Below, piece after piece: positions 20,770-33,030 of a stretch of 64,000 bases of DNA (its first letter is position 1; each line of letters begins with the position of its first letter). The position numbers and the translations under genes were made by a program. Under the pieces are notes generated by a model that saw only the letters and a list, made by a program, of their open reading frames with translations, made no database searches and was not told the origin of the DNA. The stretch spans positions 1,612,001 to 1,676,000 of the forward strand of contig JAALGZ010000006.1 in the NCBI GenBank assembly GCA_015227615.1, in the 5' to 3' direction. Origin of the DNA: Labyrinthula sp. Ha (taxonomy: Eukaryota; Sar; Bigyra; Labyrinthulida; Labyrinthulaceae).

Positions 20770-23067
20770 TCAATATCTTCTCACAGCACCTCCTCTGCCG
20801 TAAGATGGCCGTCTCTCATCACGAAACTCTCTTCTCCTATCCTCGTGAAAACTTCTGCTTCGTTCCTCACGAAAACTTCTCCTTCTATCGCCGTTAGAAT
20901 CTGGTCTTCTGACCTCATGAAAACTTCGTCTTCTATTTTCTTGAGAACCACTTCTTCTTTCGCCTCCTCGCCCATCTCTAAACCGGCCATTACTTCCCCT
21001 ACTGTTCCGGATAGATCCTCTTCCTCTACTCTCTCGAAAGGATCCCCTTCCTCTTCCACCCCCTCTCCCTCGACCACCGCCTCTTCCTCTCCCACCTTCG
21101 CGACCTCTTCCACCACCTCTGCCTCTTCCACGGCCACGACCTCTTCCACCTCTAAATCCGCGACCACCTCGGCCTCTGTTTGCCCTCTGTCTCTCCTCAA
21201 TTGCATTCTTCCACTCGTGGAAAGCTTCACCATCCTCTTTTTCAGCTTGATGCAACTCATTCTCGTAAACTGATTTCCTCCATTTTTCAACTTCAAACAT
21301 TACTTTAGAGAAAGGAGGTGTGTAAATAGATATAAATTTACCCAAGTTTTCCATTTCAACATCATTTGCTTGCTCTTTTGGTTCTTCCTCGTAACCATTT
21401 CTATTCTTCATTCGCGAAATCTGCTCCCTTGCCATTTTGCGACGATCACTAGATCCATTTTCACTTCTTTTTCTTTTTCCCACGATATTCTCTGATTTAA
21501 CAACGATCTCCTGCTTCTTAACTGTCTGGAAATATCCGGGCAATCGCAGCTTCAACAGCTCTTCACCTAGGCGTTTGACATTTTCATCTCTGAATTCTAC
21601 CAAGAATCCTTGTTTCTTAGCAACACAAAACCCGATGTGCGCATCAAAATTTTTCTTATAAAGAATTTTGTGCACTTCTTCTTTGGTAATATCATCTTCT
21701 TTCTTTTTTTCGTCATCAGGTTTAAATGAAGCCCTAATCAGAGGAGAAAGAAGTAATATTAGATCTTGTTCAGTTAGATCGACTTTTTCTGAAGTTTTGA
21801 TGCGCAACACCGAGTTATTTCTTACGCTCCAGGCTCTTTCCACAACCAGGCGGCGATTAGATATCCTCAAAGGAGGATTTTTTCTTTTAAATCGCTTAAA
21901 TTCACCTTTTTCTACATCGATTTTGTGAAGGCGAGTGAGATTATTAAAGAGGAACTCTTTTTCTTTGTAAGAATTCAGCATCCTGTGAATTCGTTTCTTT
22001 TTTCTTTGTTGAAATGCTACCTTAATAGTATATTCAAGGCTAGGGATCAAAGCATGATCAAACTTTTCAATTCCACCCCTGTGAAAAAAGCGTCTTGATC
22101 TTGTAATGCAAAAGTTTAGTAAACTAAGATCTTTGAATGGAATGCCAACTTCATTCAAAAAATCTCGAGTAACATCTGGAAGTTCAAATAATGATTTTTT
22201 TTCAGTTTTTTTTTCTTCAACTTCAGCGTTTTTGACTAAATCAATTGGTGAATTATCTTCATTTTCACCCTTTGCTTCTGCAGCTGTAGCTTTGTTTGAT
22301 TCCGTAAACTTTGCCCAATCTTCAACTTTTTGTGCTTTATATTTTTCAAACTCATTCTTTGTCGTGATTGTCTCGTCCAAAAAGTTTCCTAGAAAATCTC
22401 TGGGAACTTGTTGATATTTAACTTCTCCCGATTGTAATTTCTCAAATACTTTCTCTAGAGCAGCTGAATCACTCTCTTGGAATACCAAAGTAGCTTCCCC
22501 ATTAAATCTTTTCTTTTTGTGAAATGAGCTATCAACTCTAGTTAAATGAATATATGGAAGTTGTTTTTCACTTATAATTTTTTTCATCATTAGATGCAAT
22601 CCCTGTTTGGAGGCATCCAGAGGCAACTTAGTTAAAAACAATTTACTTGTCTTTAAAGACCGTTCGCCTTTATCTAATGGATTTCTTCTCACAACAATTC
22701 CATCTTCCACTTTCAAATTTTTACACCTGCCTTTTATTATCTTTAAGAGGTATTCTATATTTCTTTCATTCAAAAGAGACTCAGAAATATCTTTCTTCGT
22801 AGCTGAATACTTCTTAGCCAATATATAAAGTTCTTCTCTAGCTACAGGTAGTCCTAAAGCTTTCTTTATGGAATTGAACCGTAGCAGAAACTGCACAGGC
22901 ACACCAACTCTCTCATCTCCATTGCCAAAGTATTCTCTTCTCAAGAACATATCATTTTGTAACCACAAGACACTAAAATGGCGCTCAATAACTGTTGCTA
23001 AATCTTTCTCTTCTTGCCTTGCCAATTTTTTATGGATTGCGAAGGGTTCTTCAGAAAATTGTGTCAT
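20770..23067 (-). CDS. La-motif RNA-binding protein with RGG tail
   Basis: A single-exon 765-aa gene starting at ATG 23067 and ending in TGA. Residues about 22-105 match a La motif: the IERHFSVLWLQNDMFLRRE stretch corresponds to the family's YFS..NL..D.FL core, followed by VPVQFLLRFNSIKKA. Residues about 141-225 look like an RRM (KLFLTKLPL as RNP2-like strand). A Lys/Arg-rich central region follows, then an RGG-rich stretch (about 636-700) and a tail of repeated RRRSFHE/REF units. La motif plus RRM binds 3' oligo-U or other RNA ends; RGG tails add RNA or protein binding. I cannot tell genuine La from LARP classes. The antisense Ser/Thr-rich open frames are low-complexity shadows of the RGG codons. 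Confidence 0.8.
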   Translation of the reverse strand: MTQFSEEPFAIHKKLARQEEKDLATVIERHFSVLWLQNDMFLRREYFGNGDERVGVPVQFLLRFNSIKKALGLPVAREELYILAKKYSATKKDISESLLNERNIEYLLKIIKGRCKNLKVEDGIVVRRNPLDKGERSLKTSKLFLTKLPLDASKQGLHLMMKKIISEKQLPYIHLTRVDSSFHKKKRFNGEATLVFQESDSAALEKVFEKLQSGEVKYQQVPRDFLGNFLDETITTKNEFEKYKAQKVEDWAKFTESNKATAAEAKGENEDNSPIDLVKNAEVEEKKTEKKSLFELPDVTRDFLNEVGIPFKDLSLLNFCITRSRRFFHRGGIEKFDHALIPSLEYTIKVAFQQRKKKRIHRMLNSYKEKEFLFNNLTRLHKIDVEKGEFKRFKRKNPPLRISNRRLVVERAWSVRNNSVLRIKTSEKVDLTEQDLILLLSPLIRASFKPDDEKKKEDDITKEEVHKILYKKNFDAHIGFCVAKKQGFLVEFRDENVKRLGEELLKLRLPGYFQTVKKQEIVVKSENIVGKRKRSENGSSDRRKMAREQISRMKNRNGYEEEPKEQANDVEMENLGKFISIYTPPFSKVMFEVEKWRKSVYENELHQAEKEDGEAFHEWKNAIEERQRANRGRGGRGFRGGRGRGRGRGRGGGRGREGGRGRGGGRGRGGGRGRGSFRESRGRGSIRNSRGSNGRFRDGRGGERRSGSQENRRRSFHEVRRPDSNGDRRRSFREERSRSFHEDRRREFRDERRPSYGRGGAVRRY

Positions 23068-26000
23068 TTTTTAAATCTTCTTGTAACTGTTTTAATCTTA
23101 CTGGATATTCCAATCTGATTGCTAAACGCTCTTCAAGGTAATGCAAAACTGTGATTTAGATAAGGATTGTAATTTGGATACAAAAGCACGGAAAATTTAA
23201 GTTCTCACGTCAGTCACGTGATTTTTCAATAATGTCGTTTCAAATATACTTATAAAACAAAAAAAAACAAAAAGTCTTTACTCCCATATAGAAACTATAT
23301 CGCAAGAACTTAGATTCTTCCAACGATTCTCTCTATTTACATCTGCATTGCTAAGCCAAATTAAACACAAACTCTATAAATTTCTTTTTCTCAAGTAACA
23401 CCAATCATTTTCACAAATCAATAAAAATAGCTTTCAAATTGTATAACTACCACTTTTTAACCTACAAAACCATCTATATATTTCCTAAGCTACAAACCTT
23501 ATCAGGACGCCTGTATTCTTACTTCCTTGTTTTGGGTTGGAGTTGATGTGCCAAGTTTCTTTCCAAACGAATCCATCGAGAATTGGGTTTTTTCATTAAA
23601 GTAGCCTGTAAGTACTGAAAACTAGTTTTAATAACTTAGATGTTAGGATTCACCAGAATTTTTAGAGTCATTAAGAAATAATCTTAAATAACTTGGGTGC
23701 ACAACGGTAAATTCTGTCTGGAGAATCTGCTTGAGGAAACAAAATTTCACTGTATAATTCTAAGAGTTTAGTTTAGCTTCTATCTATGTCATTCCATAGT
23801 ACAGCAAAGAAAATAGCATATTTATTTTTCTTAGGATGAACCTTCCTTGCAAATAAAGCCTGAAACAGAGATTCCAACACTTCTACTAGCTCCGTTGTAA
23901 GAGAAGGAATTCTAAGATGATTCTTAGCACAACTATTACTACTGTGTGCTCCAGTTGTTGCTAAATAAATTTTGCGTGCTGTTTATGTTACCAGATCCAA
24001 TGTTACGTTTTGCTACAGCTTATGTGTTGAATTCACACATATTCTTCGAAACAAGATGAGGTGCATTCGCATGATGTTCAAATTATAACAGGTACAGGCT
24101 CTTGCCAATTCTATTCCCGATATAAATACCTTATTTATTAGTCCTAAAGTATTTCAGGTTCCACATTAAATACTTTTCGAGTTACTATATTTCATATTTT
24201 TTTCTCATTATTTTCTTGTCTGACTTTAGTTATATATGGTTTTGCAAGCCTCTTTCAAGAACCTTTTGATGAATAAAAATACCAGCTCTACTCAATTTAA
24301 TATATTAACATTTGAAGCCATAATTGAAGAATGAGTATCTATTCGAATATTTTTAGTATAATTATCGTTTTGTGACGGAGTTTGTATATATACAATTGTC
24401 CTAGTGTGATGAAGCCAATTTTTCTTCAAATACTGTAGTAGAAGGCAGTAAAAAAACTGAGTGATACCAGTAAAGCACCTAAGCTCTCTGTGAATAGATT
24501 AAAAATACCTTTAACCAAGGCTATGCGCCATCGCAGTAGAAGAGCAACTAGCTCCTCTAAAAAACATCTAGTTTTTCTAAACGTGTAACCCGATTAAAGT
24601 ACAGACACAACATCTACGTAACATATGCAAGAAGGAGGAATTAAGAAGGCCATAAAATAACATACTATTATTAACATCAGCGGAAAAAAATGGTGCTCTA
24701 GTTTCGAGTTCAAATCAGTTTGCACTGGTTTGAATAGGCTTTCCTCAGTCTTTACTCGTACAATTACACCCATAACCTCAGCAGGAAAATGACATCTTTT
24801 AACTGGCTCAGGGATGAAATAATATTCATGCAACTTCCAGTTCTTTACTACTAATATTGGCCATAAGCATTTAGCACATATGTGAAGTTATCTTAGTGAC
24901 ATATTACCAAAACAAAATCCAAACTGGGTCCAAAGTAGTAGAATGCATTGAGAGGTACAGCAAAATGCACCAGAGTAAGAAAGTAACAGAAGAACAACCA
25001 ATACAAGAAAACTTTTAGACTTTCTCCATAATAAACCTTGGGGTTATCTCTTCCTCTAGGTAGAAGAATTTCTTATTTGAATTGAGTTAATTGTGTAGTT
25101 TATGATGAATAAACTCTTTTACTTTTCATATATATGAACAATTTCAATTCACTTATACCCATAGTTGGACTAATGATGATAGTGTCATATTAGACTTTCC
25201 ATGAAAAATCTCGGTTTTGTTCTACTATACTAGACAAAATTAAACTAAATAATGGTTTTAGTTAGATATATATTTCGAAGCGGGAGTTGTTTCTTCATTT
25301 TTGTTTTTTCTTTCCGTTCAGTTGTCTCGGATATCAATGCCAATATATAATAAATTGTTCTGTATATAAAGCCAATATTACTGGGTGATTTTAATTCCTT
25401 CATGAAGTACTGTTTTATTATTTCTCTTTAAAATACTATCTCTATAAGAAAAAATCCATGCCAAGAAACTAAAATCCTCTAAGCTCAAAGAAAAATATCA
25501 ACTATGGGCACTAAGTTGACAGGACTTATATTTACTGCACATATGTAAATACCTCTTAGGCTCACAGTGAAAAAGAACCAGTTATATTCCATTTGAAAAT
25601 ACGAATAATTAAATACACTGTAAAAATATGTAATTTGGCTAAGTCTCGTGAAGCAACTAGTTAAATTTTGGGGAATCATGTGATAGTGTTTTTGCAAAGC
25701 CACACTGGACTGCAGTTTGAATGTTCTCCTTTGTTTTTTTTTCAGCTCCTACAAATATAGAGAAATGAGAAATTAATTTTCCCGTTGGTTTATAGCGAGA
25801 CAATTTTCTTAATTTAATTCAAGTAGTTACTCGACCTACTTGAGTCAGGTAATAATATCTCACCTTCAACTAAGGAGTAGAATACGGAGACTAAGAGTAC
25901 ATGTTAAATTTAACAGCGACGTATATGATGAGTTGATTCTTATGCTCAGGTTAACCTATATCTTGTAAACTTCATAATGCAGGAATGGAAACATGTATAT

Positions 26001-28187
26001 ATTCTAGGAATGACTGACAAATGTGGGTGTGGATTTCATAGGTGCTATCAAACTAAAAGGTTAATAGACCTTGATATAATCTCATACTCAATTTCTGTGC
26101 TAGTTTTATGAAGTATAAGTCGAGAAGAATATTTCGCTTTACACTATTGTTTAACCGCACAAAAATTATACACTCTTAATCGGAACTAGAATTTGTAATT
26201 AGAAGTAAACTTGAAATGCCTAAGCGATGGAATGGATTTAATTCTTTTATAGCGGAATTTCTTACTTGAACTTGAGTTAATTTACAATATTGGAAAACAG
26301 CACGGATGATCCTATCGAATCTATTCTGTTACAGTTATAGCATATGTATATATAAGCATGGTTTATCAATGAAAATCACTCTTTAATTCCCACACATCCT
26401 TTTATCCTGATGAAAAATCATATTCGCCCATTTTTTAACTATACAGCCAAGTTTGTATCTGCTACAATCCATGAAAAATCTATTAGGCTCAAATACTATA
26501 GTAAAGTGTAAAATTAAATCAATTGCAGGTGGATTGATGCGGAATTCTCAAAAATGGGTACAGTCGGAAGCTGACCTTTATTTAGTGAACAATTGTAGAT
26601 AATGATGATGCATGAGTAGAACGTAAGTACTATAAGATAAAAAAAATACATAGAACTCTAGATTTTATTCAAGAACTTTCAGAGATTCTATTATTTGAGT
26701 TTCTCAAACTAAGGTGGATATTAATATTAATAAGAACTACGCTGTCAAGTTTATACATCCAAGTCGTTGCAAATATTTAAGCCTTAAAATAACATAAGTA
26801 TTGAAGTATAAAGTAATAAATCTCAACTCAATAGCACTGAGTAAATGCTCTAGTGCTGACCCATATTTTGGAAATCAGTTTGTGAGTAGAGGAAACAGAA
26901 ATCATGGATAAAATTTCTTACTCTTAACCTCTACAATGGATATTTTGTTGTAAGAGCTTTGTTCATTTTTACGCTTAGCAATTTGGAGTAACATGATTAT
27001 TTGATAACACTAATTTGCATGTGCATTCTAAAACCTAGGGAAGTTGAAATACATGTAGCCATTCTAAGAATATGGTTTCTTATTTAAATTCATAGACTCT
27101 AAACTTTTTTAAATCTGGTTTATCCATTTTCAAATTCAACTATCAGCACGAACCCATCTTTTCTTAACGCAGATTAGTTCATAACCACGTACAGAAATAA
27201 ATTTTCCTTGATTGTTTTTAAGAGTTATGTCTCTTAAAAGGGAACCGAATTAAAAAATAGTTTCACAGTTTCTCCCAATTTCTTACATAAATTTTAGAGA
27301 ACCATACTTCGGATTCCACGATCATCCTCATCATCTGGTACGAATATTTTCTGTGATTAAAATAATTGGAAATACAGTTCCATTTGGCAATATTAAATAG
27401 TTTTAAAGGTTTCATAACGCAATTCGAAGCCTATTTTCTGCAAGTAGTCTGGATTCTTATAACATTTTCTTGTTTGCTTTTGGTAATACTTCTCAAAGAT
27501 AAGTTATGTTTAAAGTTCTATCCTTATAAAATAGAATATAGTTAAGAAAGGTTTTTGCAGAAGAAATAAACCAAGGGTTCGAGACTTCATATGAATATTA
27601 AGTTTAGTTTTCGTAAGATTAAAGTTTGCTGTGTCATAATAGAACTTTCACCACGTGATTTTACTTAGGGCAATTCAGATATCAAGTAAGAAATCTACCA
27701 AAATAAGGGCAATATTCACCGAAGGTATTGTGAACGCCTAAGGTAACATTGCAATTCATGATTTTTAAGTAGAACCTACGTGGCGAAAAGAGAGGACAAG
27801 GCTAAAGTGCGCCCCTTGTTATAAAGCACTTTCAGTTGACTTAGAAGTAGCAACAGAACATATTAGTAGTGGAATGAGTTTTTATTGGGTTAGACTCTTC
27901 TTCAAGTTACCACGAAATAGGGATCAACGCGCAAGGGAGCTTGGAAGCTGTGTTCAATTTGTTTAAGGTTCAACAAGGTTGTCAAACCTCTCTCTACTTT
28001 GACAATTTATCCCATCATGGTTTCCGACCAGTTTCATTCCTAACTAGTTACGGCAATACCGAGAAGATAGTGAAAAAGTGTTCTTGTTTTACATATCTAT
28101 TCCTCCATCTACCAATATATATAGGGAACTTACCCAAAATAAATTTATACTGAAACTCCAACAAAATAAATTAGTAAAACAAGAACT
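23068..28187. other. 5-kb gene-poor tract between divergent genes
   Basis: No phased exons, RNA gene or mobile element found. The left end holds a CACGTG/ACGTCA pair (23207-23220). Open frames on the minus strand near 24.6-24.8 kb and 25.5-25.7 kb have no upstream ATG exon or known motif and are of chance length. CACGTG also occurs near 27652. Confidence 0.45.
23207..23220. promoter_or_regulatory. ACGTCA + CACGTG cluster upstream of La-related gene
   Basis: ACGTCA (23207-23212) and CACGTG (23215-23220) sit side by side 140-153 bp before the ATG of the La-related gene. These are half-CRE (bZIP) and E-box (bHLH/bZIP) cores. Function is inferred from the motifs and position only. Confidence 0.35.
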
Positions 28188-28675
28188 ATGATATCAGCAA
28201 AGTTTGAAAGAACACTTCCTGTTTCTCCTGAACGAGGAATGGAAATATATTTGGAAGGTAAAACTTTGTATAAGTGTGATATGTAGACCACTGGAAGAAA
28301 AACATTGGAACTTGGAATTTTGCACTTGAAGAAGAAGGAAACAAGGACATGCAGGGCGCGTAAATACTAGTTTCATACCTAATACCTAGCGTCAGATATT
28401 TTTGGCCTTTCAACCTTAAAGAACGTCTTATTAAAGTGGAGAAACCAAATATCGCACAGTACGCGTTATTCCAAGGGTTATTTCCTTTGTCGGATCACCT
28501 TGGTACAGTTGAATTCAAAGAAGCTGAAACACCGGACAGCTGTATTTTCGTTTACGAGGTACAGGCCAAAGCTTGGTTTGGTTTTCAATTTGTGTTGCAA
28601 AAGGTTTTGGATAACGTAATTGTCAAAATTGTGAGTGCTATTGAGAAAAGAGCCCTTGAAGTTGAAAAAGTATAG
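28188..28675 (+). CDS. SRPBCC-superfamily small protein
   Basis: Three exons, 28188-28257, 28287-28359 and 28390-28675, joined across 29-nt (28258-28286, GTAAAA...ATGTAG) and 30-nt (28360-28389, GTAAAT...ACCTAG) introns, give 142 aa in one continuous frame (429 nt including stop). The N-terminus FERTLPVSPERGMEIYLEG and the C-terminus VYEVQAKAWFGFQFVLQKV, followed by a long amphipathic helix, fit the START/polyketide-cyclase-like (SRPBCC) fold, in which a C-terminal helix closes a hydrophobic ligand cavity. The ligand cannot be told. No signal peptide or membrane segment is seen, so the protein is probably cytosolic. It ends 53 bp from the oppositely directed membrane-protein gene. Family assignment is by pattern and is less certain than the gene model. 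Confidence 0.8.
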
Positions 28676-28728
28676 ATAAATGAAGCACATATAATATTTC
28701 AACTGTGATGAATATCTTTCTTATTGTT

Positions 28729-29433
28729 CTATAAGATATATGTAAACAAAATCGCCGCTCCACCATAAATTTTCGCATAGTTTGTGACTCCAAAGTTCTG
28801 GTATCCGCTTAATCCAACATAGAGCGCTAAAAGTCCACCAATGTAAAGATAACACGCGGTCTTCGGATTGAAGAATGCAAGAAATATGCTCATTAGACAG
28901 GCAATTCCTCCACCTACAACCACATAGTTGTGTTCTTTTGAGCCACGATCCTTTGAAGCAATAAGAGCCTCATTCAAAGCTAAGGTTCTGGTGGTTTTCT
29001 GAGCTTGTTTTCTAGCTGTGGTTCTGTAGTGTTCCAAGTTCCTCATTTTCTCAAAAACGCCTTTACTTGAAGCTACCTTTTTCTTGATGGAAAAGGATTC
29101 AAGGTTTACTTCGTAGACAGTGTAGAATTGTGTCTTGAAGTCCTCAAAAACAACTTTAGGAGTATATAGCATAGCGAAAAGATTATTTCCAGCGGACACT
29201 ACTTTCCTGCCACCATTTTGTGTTATCATCTGGTTCACCGGGGACGCAGATGAAAGGAAAATGTTCGCAGACAGGTCCAGGGGACTCACGTAGGCTTTAT
29301 TTTTTCCAGTTCCATGTCCAAAAATTGTGTAAAGTCCAACATTCGAAAGCATAAGAAAACACAGTAGTATCAATGTGCATAGTCGCTTCAAAAGGCCTGG
29401 GCTAGATTGTGTTTCTCGTTTTGGATTCTCCAT
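28729..29433 (-). CDS. Multi-pass membrane protein of unknown family
   Basis: An open frame of 234 aa from the ATG at 29433 to TAG. A hydrophobic signal-anchor-like segment lies at about residues 14-38 (LCTLILLCFLMLSNVGLY). A polar domain of roughly 100 residues follows, then three hydrophobic segments at the C-terminus (YVVVGGGIACLMSIFLAFF, CYLYIGGLLALYVGL, IYGGAAILFTYIL). I recognise no family. The start is uncertain: the frame stays open upstream to another ATG at 29529, but 29498-29526 (29 nt, GTTGTC...TTTAG, pyrimidine-rich) looks like an intron. The N-terminus may therefore be in the 5' leader or in an upstream exon I cannot place. It is convergent with the SRPBCC gene. Confidence 0.65.
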   Translation of the reverse strand: MENPKRETQSSPGLLKRLCTLILLCFLMLSNVGLYTIFGHGTGKNKAYVSPLDLSANIFLSSASPVNQMITQNGGRKVVSAGNNLFAMLYTPKVVFEDFKTQFYTVYEVNLESFSIKKKVASSKGVFEKMRNLEHYRTTARKQAQKTTRTLALNEALIASKDRGSKEHNYVVVGGGIACLMSIFLAFFNPKTACYLYIGGLLALYVGLSGYQNFGVTNYAKIYGGAAILFTYIL

Positions 29434-32400
29434 TTTTTGGTTAAGAAGTTTGCCAACTGGCAGAATATGTGCTGACGTGGCACTTCGATCATCTTTTCTA
29501 AAGAAGAAATAAAAAATGAAGACAACCATAGTTGAAAAACATATGAGAAAAAAATACGTATTTTTCAAAGTTGAGCAACGACACCAAAAGGAAAAAGTCT
29601 TTTTGTGAGACTTTTACATATTAACCCGTAAAAGAAATTGATAAATCTACTCCCGAACAAACTGATTATATTAGTCAAAGCTACTAATCTCTGTGAGCTT
29701 ATCTAATGCAAACATTAAAAGCTGTAAAATATACTACCCCTCAAAGGATATACTAAAAAAATAGTTTATTCTAAATATTTGGCTATATAGTGCAACAGGT
29801 GTATGTATTATAATTAACCTTAGAAATACTATGAGGTTCTTTCATTAGATATCGCTGATGTGAGAACAAAAAGAATAAGGTATTTTTCCTAAGTGAGCTA
29901 TCAAAAATCTCATTTTAAGCTTATAAAAATGAGCTATGCCATTTGCCAAAAAGTTTAATAGGTGAGAATCCTAGAAGAAACAATCCTATAAAACACAAAT
30001 TGGATGGTTAAGAGAAAAATGTATGTGCAACGATAATCAGTCTTTTTAATCCAATTCTCTTAGATTATTAAACTTTTTATTTAAGCAGAATGGTTTGAAA
30101 TTGTATTGAGAAATATTTTCTCATTCTGATATGGCTATACTTAGTCTGATACCCACTCAGATACCTCATAACTATATGCTTTACCTTCTAACTCATAGGG
30201 TTGGATAATATTTAAGCAAAGTAAGATAACACTAGCGCATAACATATAACTTTAAGTTTTTTCTTCCACAAATCTCGTTAAAAATAATATAGCTTAGTGT
30301 ACATCTTTCTACGATATTGAGACAGCGCATTTACATATTGCCAGGGAGAAAAACTTCCAGGGTCTGGGATATGGTTATCCATAATTTTTTAAACAAAGTT
30401 GAATGCAACACGCTAAGGAGAGAATTAAGACTTTAAAATGCAGGTATACTAGAATTGAAAAAACCCTAACCGAACAAAGCGAAATGATTGATCTTTCTAG
30501 TTAAACTCAATAGAGCTAAGGTGATTTGAGCCAAAACTTATCAAATAATTTAATAAGTAGCCACAGCTACTCCAATTTATCATCTCTTTTCACTGATTGA
30601 GAGAGTGAATTCTGTAGCTAGCTTCTCCCCCTCTAATTGATTTGTTATAGACTAACTATGTTTAATTTCCTATGAATTGATTGTTTGATGGTGTCGTAAG
30701 AACGTTTGTAATAGCAGAAACCCTGCCAAATGCAAATCATTAATGGAAATTTTAGCTCATAATTGAGATAACTCCCCTCCATAGAAAACGTGTTTTAATG
30801 TACAGTGAAGCATTTGGGTTTTATCCATTGTTTTTTCACTTGTTAGTTCCGATAAGGACAATAATGGAAACATGTTGAGCAAAATCACTGGGGCTTTAAC
30901 TGGGTTACAAGTATTCATGGGAGCAAAAATAAGATTCAAGCAAGTCAAATCTTAGAACATGTTAGTTAATACAATAAGGTTGGACGATGTTGACTCCGTG
31001 TTGGGATTGCATCACCAGGTTTTATTAACGTTTGATTAACTGTACGTGAAAAACCCTAGATTTTCAAAATTACATGAATTATCTGCCTTTTAATTTAACC
31101 AACGAAAATATGAAAGCGTTTGTACTAATTTCCTATAGATCCTTTTTTTATCTCGTATCATTTCACATCTAGCAATTAGCTAGTTTTGAAGATAATACCT
31201 TTCCCCGTATCCAATAAGAATTTCAGTTCGCTTACCCTATAGAACCAACCCCTATTTCTATTTCTGATACCAAATTTCATAAGCTATGCAAAATATTTCC
31301 AATAATATGATTCATACCTGACCGGGGATCTGGAAATATTTCCCTCTTCACAACGACAGCTTACTTTTTTTAAATTATTCCTATGTTATGTGCAGGATAA
31401 CCAGAGTTCTTAAGAATATTACTTGCACTAATCGAGGAACTTAGATATGTTTGTGTTTAGTTTTAATTTGCGTAAAGGTTCAGAGAACATATATATATTT
31501 ATATCTATATCTTCATATACAACTAAATATTTCAAATTATAGATATTACGGACTTTTTCCACTATCAACTTTTATTTTTTGAGTGACTAACAATAAATCT
31601 CACTTGATAATGCAAAGTTTGGATCATTTAATGCCCTGAAAGGGTGACAAAAATCATCATCACTGTCCAGTGTACTGCATTACAGAAAAAGCAATTATCA
31701 TGAAGTACTTAGGTGCTTCATGTTAACCTATGTATACACTCCTGGGTGAAATTAATTATATCCTTTCAAAGAATGTAAAAAGTAAAAAAAAATAAATACT
31801 ATAAGAACTGGGCAACGCCGTGGAGCATCTTAAGTATTCAACTTATGTCAATCAAATTTGTTTCAGCTTAAATGTTGCTATAGAAGAAAATATGAAAAAT
31901 ACTTTAGACATCAATAAGTTGGCCATTATTTGTTACCATAAGAGTACATTTGGATTAAAACCGGTGTTTAAAGCTTATGCAATATCTGTTGCATTCCCCT
32001 GCAGCGCAAACACCGTGTGTTCTGTTTTAAGTCACAGGGGATGTTTGATGAGCTCTATATAGCTTCAAACGTATTTACTTCCCTATTAAGGGACCCCCAT
32101 AGCAACTCCAGTCTAGATCTTCCCCTAACCTTTACAAGGAAGCAGCCTTACACAAACACGTCGTGATTATTATATGATACTTCATTAATTAATTCCTGAA
32201 TCTAATAGCTTCGTCTGGTTTAGTTCTTGTATCGTTCCTTTGCCTTGTCTTATATTTTTCTTTCCACTGACTTGTTCTTGCATCATACACATTCTTTAAC
32301 CTATATCATTGTACGAGCGGCGTGGGGTTTTGTTCCCTAAGATATCCGTATAATTCATTCCGAAATTTCCATTTTTCAAAATTTTCAACCCAATTGCCTA

Positions 32401-32775
32401 AAGATTCTCTAATTATATGAAAGAAGCGTGAATGATATCGAAGGATGGTCCCTCTGTCATATAGGTTCAGATGAAGTATCCCAAAAAGTTTATGATGATG
32501 ATTTTTTTATAAAGATATAAATTCCAAGGTTTTATCCCAAGTTTGATGCTATGATTATCTCCTAAGATTTTGTTGTTACAACCTACATTTTATTGCGGTA
32601 TTTCTTTCTAGTATCTGTGTTTCTAAGTTTCATATGAGTTCGCACGGATGTTTGTTAGATTAACTATACCTTTATTGATTTTATTTTCACATTTCAATAT
32701 TCTGGTCCTTGGAGAAAGATGTTTATCAGGTAACTAGCTCCTTGGCTATGGTTTGTTCTTTAGCCTGTGTCCGCT

Positions 32776-32798
32776 TATATATATATATATATATATAT
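32776..32798. repeat. TA dinucleotide run
   Basis: Twenty-three bases of alternating TA, simple-sequence DNA in a gene-poor tract. Confidence 0.95.
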
Positions 32799-32890
32799 CA
32801 ATAAGAAACAACACGAATATGGGTTAATAGCCCAGGTGTTCTAGACTCTATGTTTCTTATCTTAATAGTTCCAGAGACCCAGGAGCTTAC

Positions 32891-33030
32891 GATCAAGATG
32901 GTGTAGCTAAACCCTTGGAGAATTTTGATAGATGACACGAAGTGAGATCCGTTTACTACACGTCTTCTCCATGACAGAATTTGGATAAACCGTAGGAGGG
33001 GAGATGGATTTGCTACGCATCTTGGTCAAG
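32891..33030. repeat. Cluster of three degenerate ~25-bp repeats
   Basis: GAGATGGATTTGCTACGCAT (33001-33020) resembles GAGATCCGTTTACTACACGT (32944-32963), and the region 32891-32914 resembles their reverse complement (GATCAAGATGGTGTAGCTAA). Two direct units and one inverted unit within 140 bp. They match no RNA gene or element known to me. Confidence 0.4.

Noticed and set aside
20758-21273. 171-codon Ser/Thr-rich open frame on the plus strand, and a second 171-codon frame on the minus strand
   Set aside because: Both are shadows of the RGG and RRSF repeat codons of the La-related gene.
24594-24833. Minus-strand frame with a hydrophobic end
   Set aside because: Its start is a TTG, upstream exons cannot be phased and no family is recognised.
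27560-27600. tRNA B-box-like GGTTCGAGAC
   Set aside because: No A-box, acceptor stem or cloverleaf can be formed around it.
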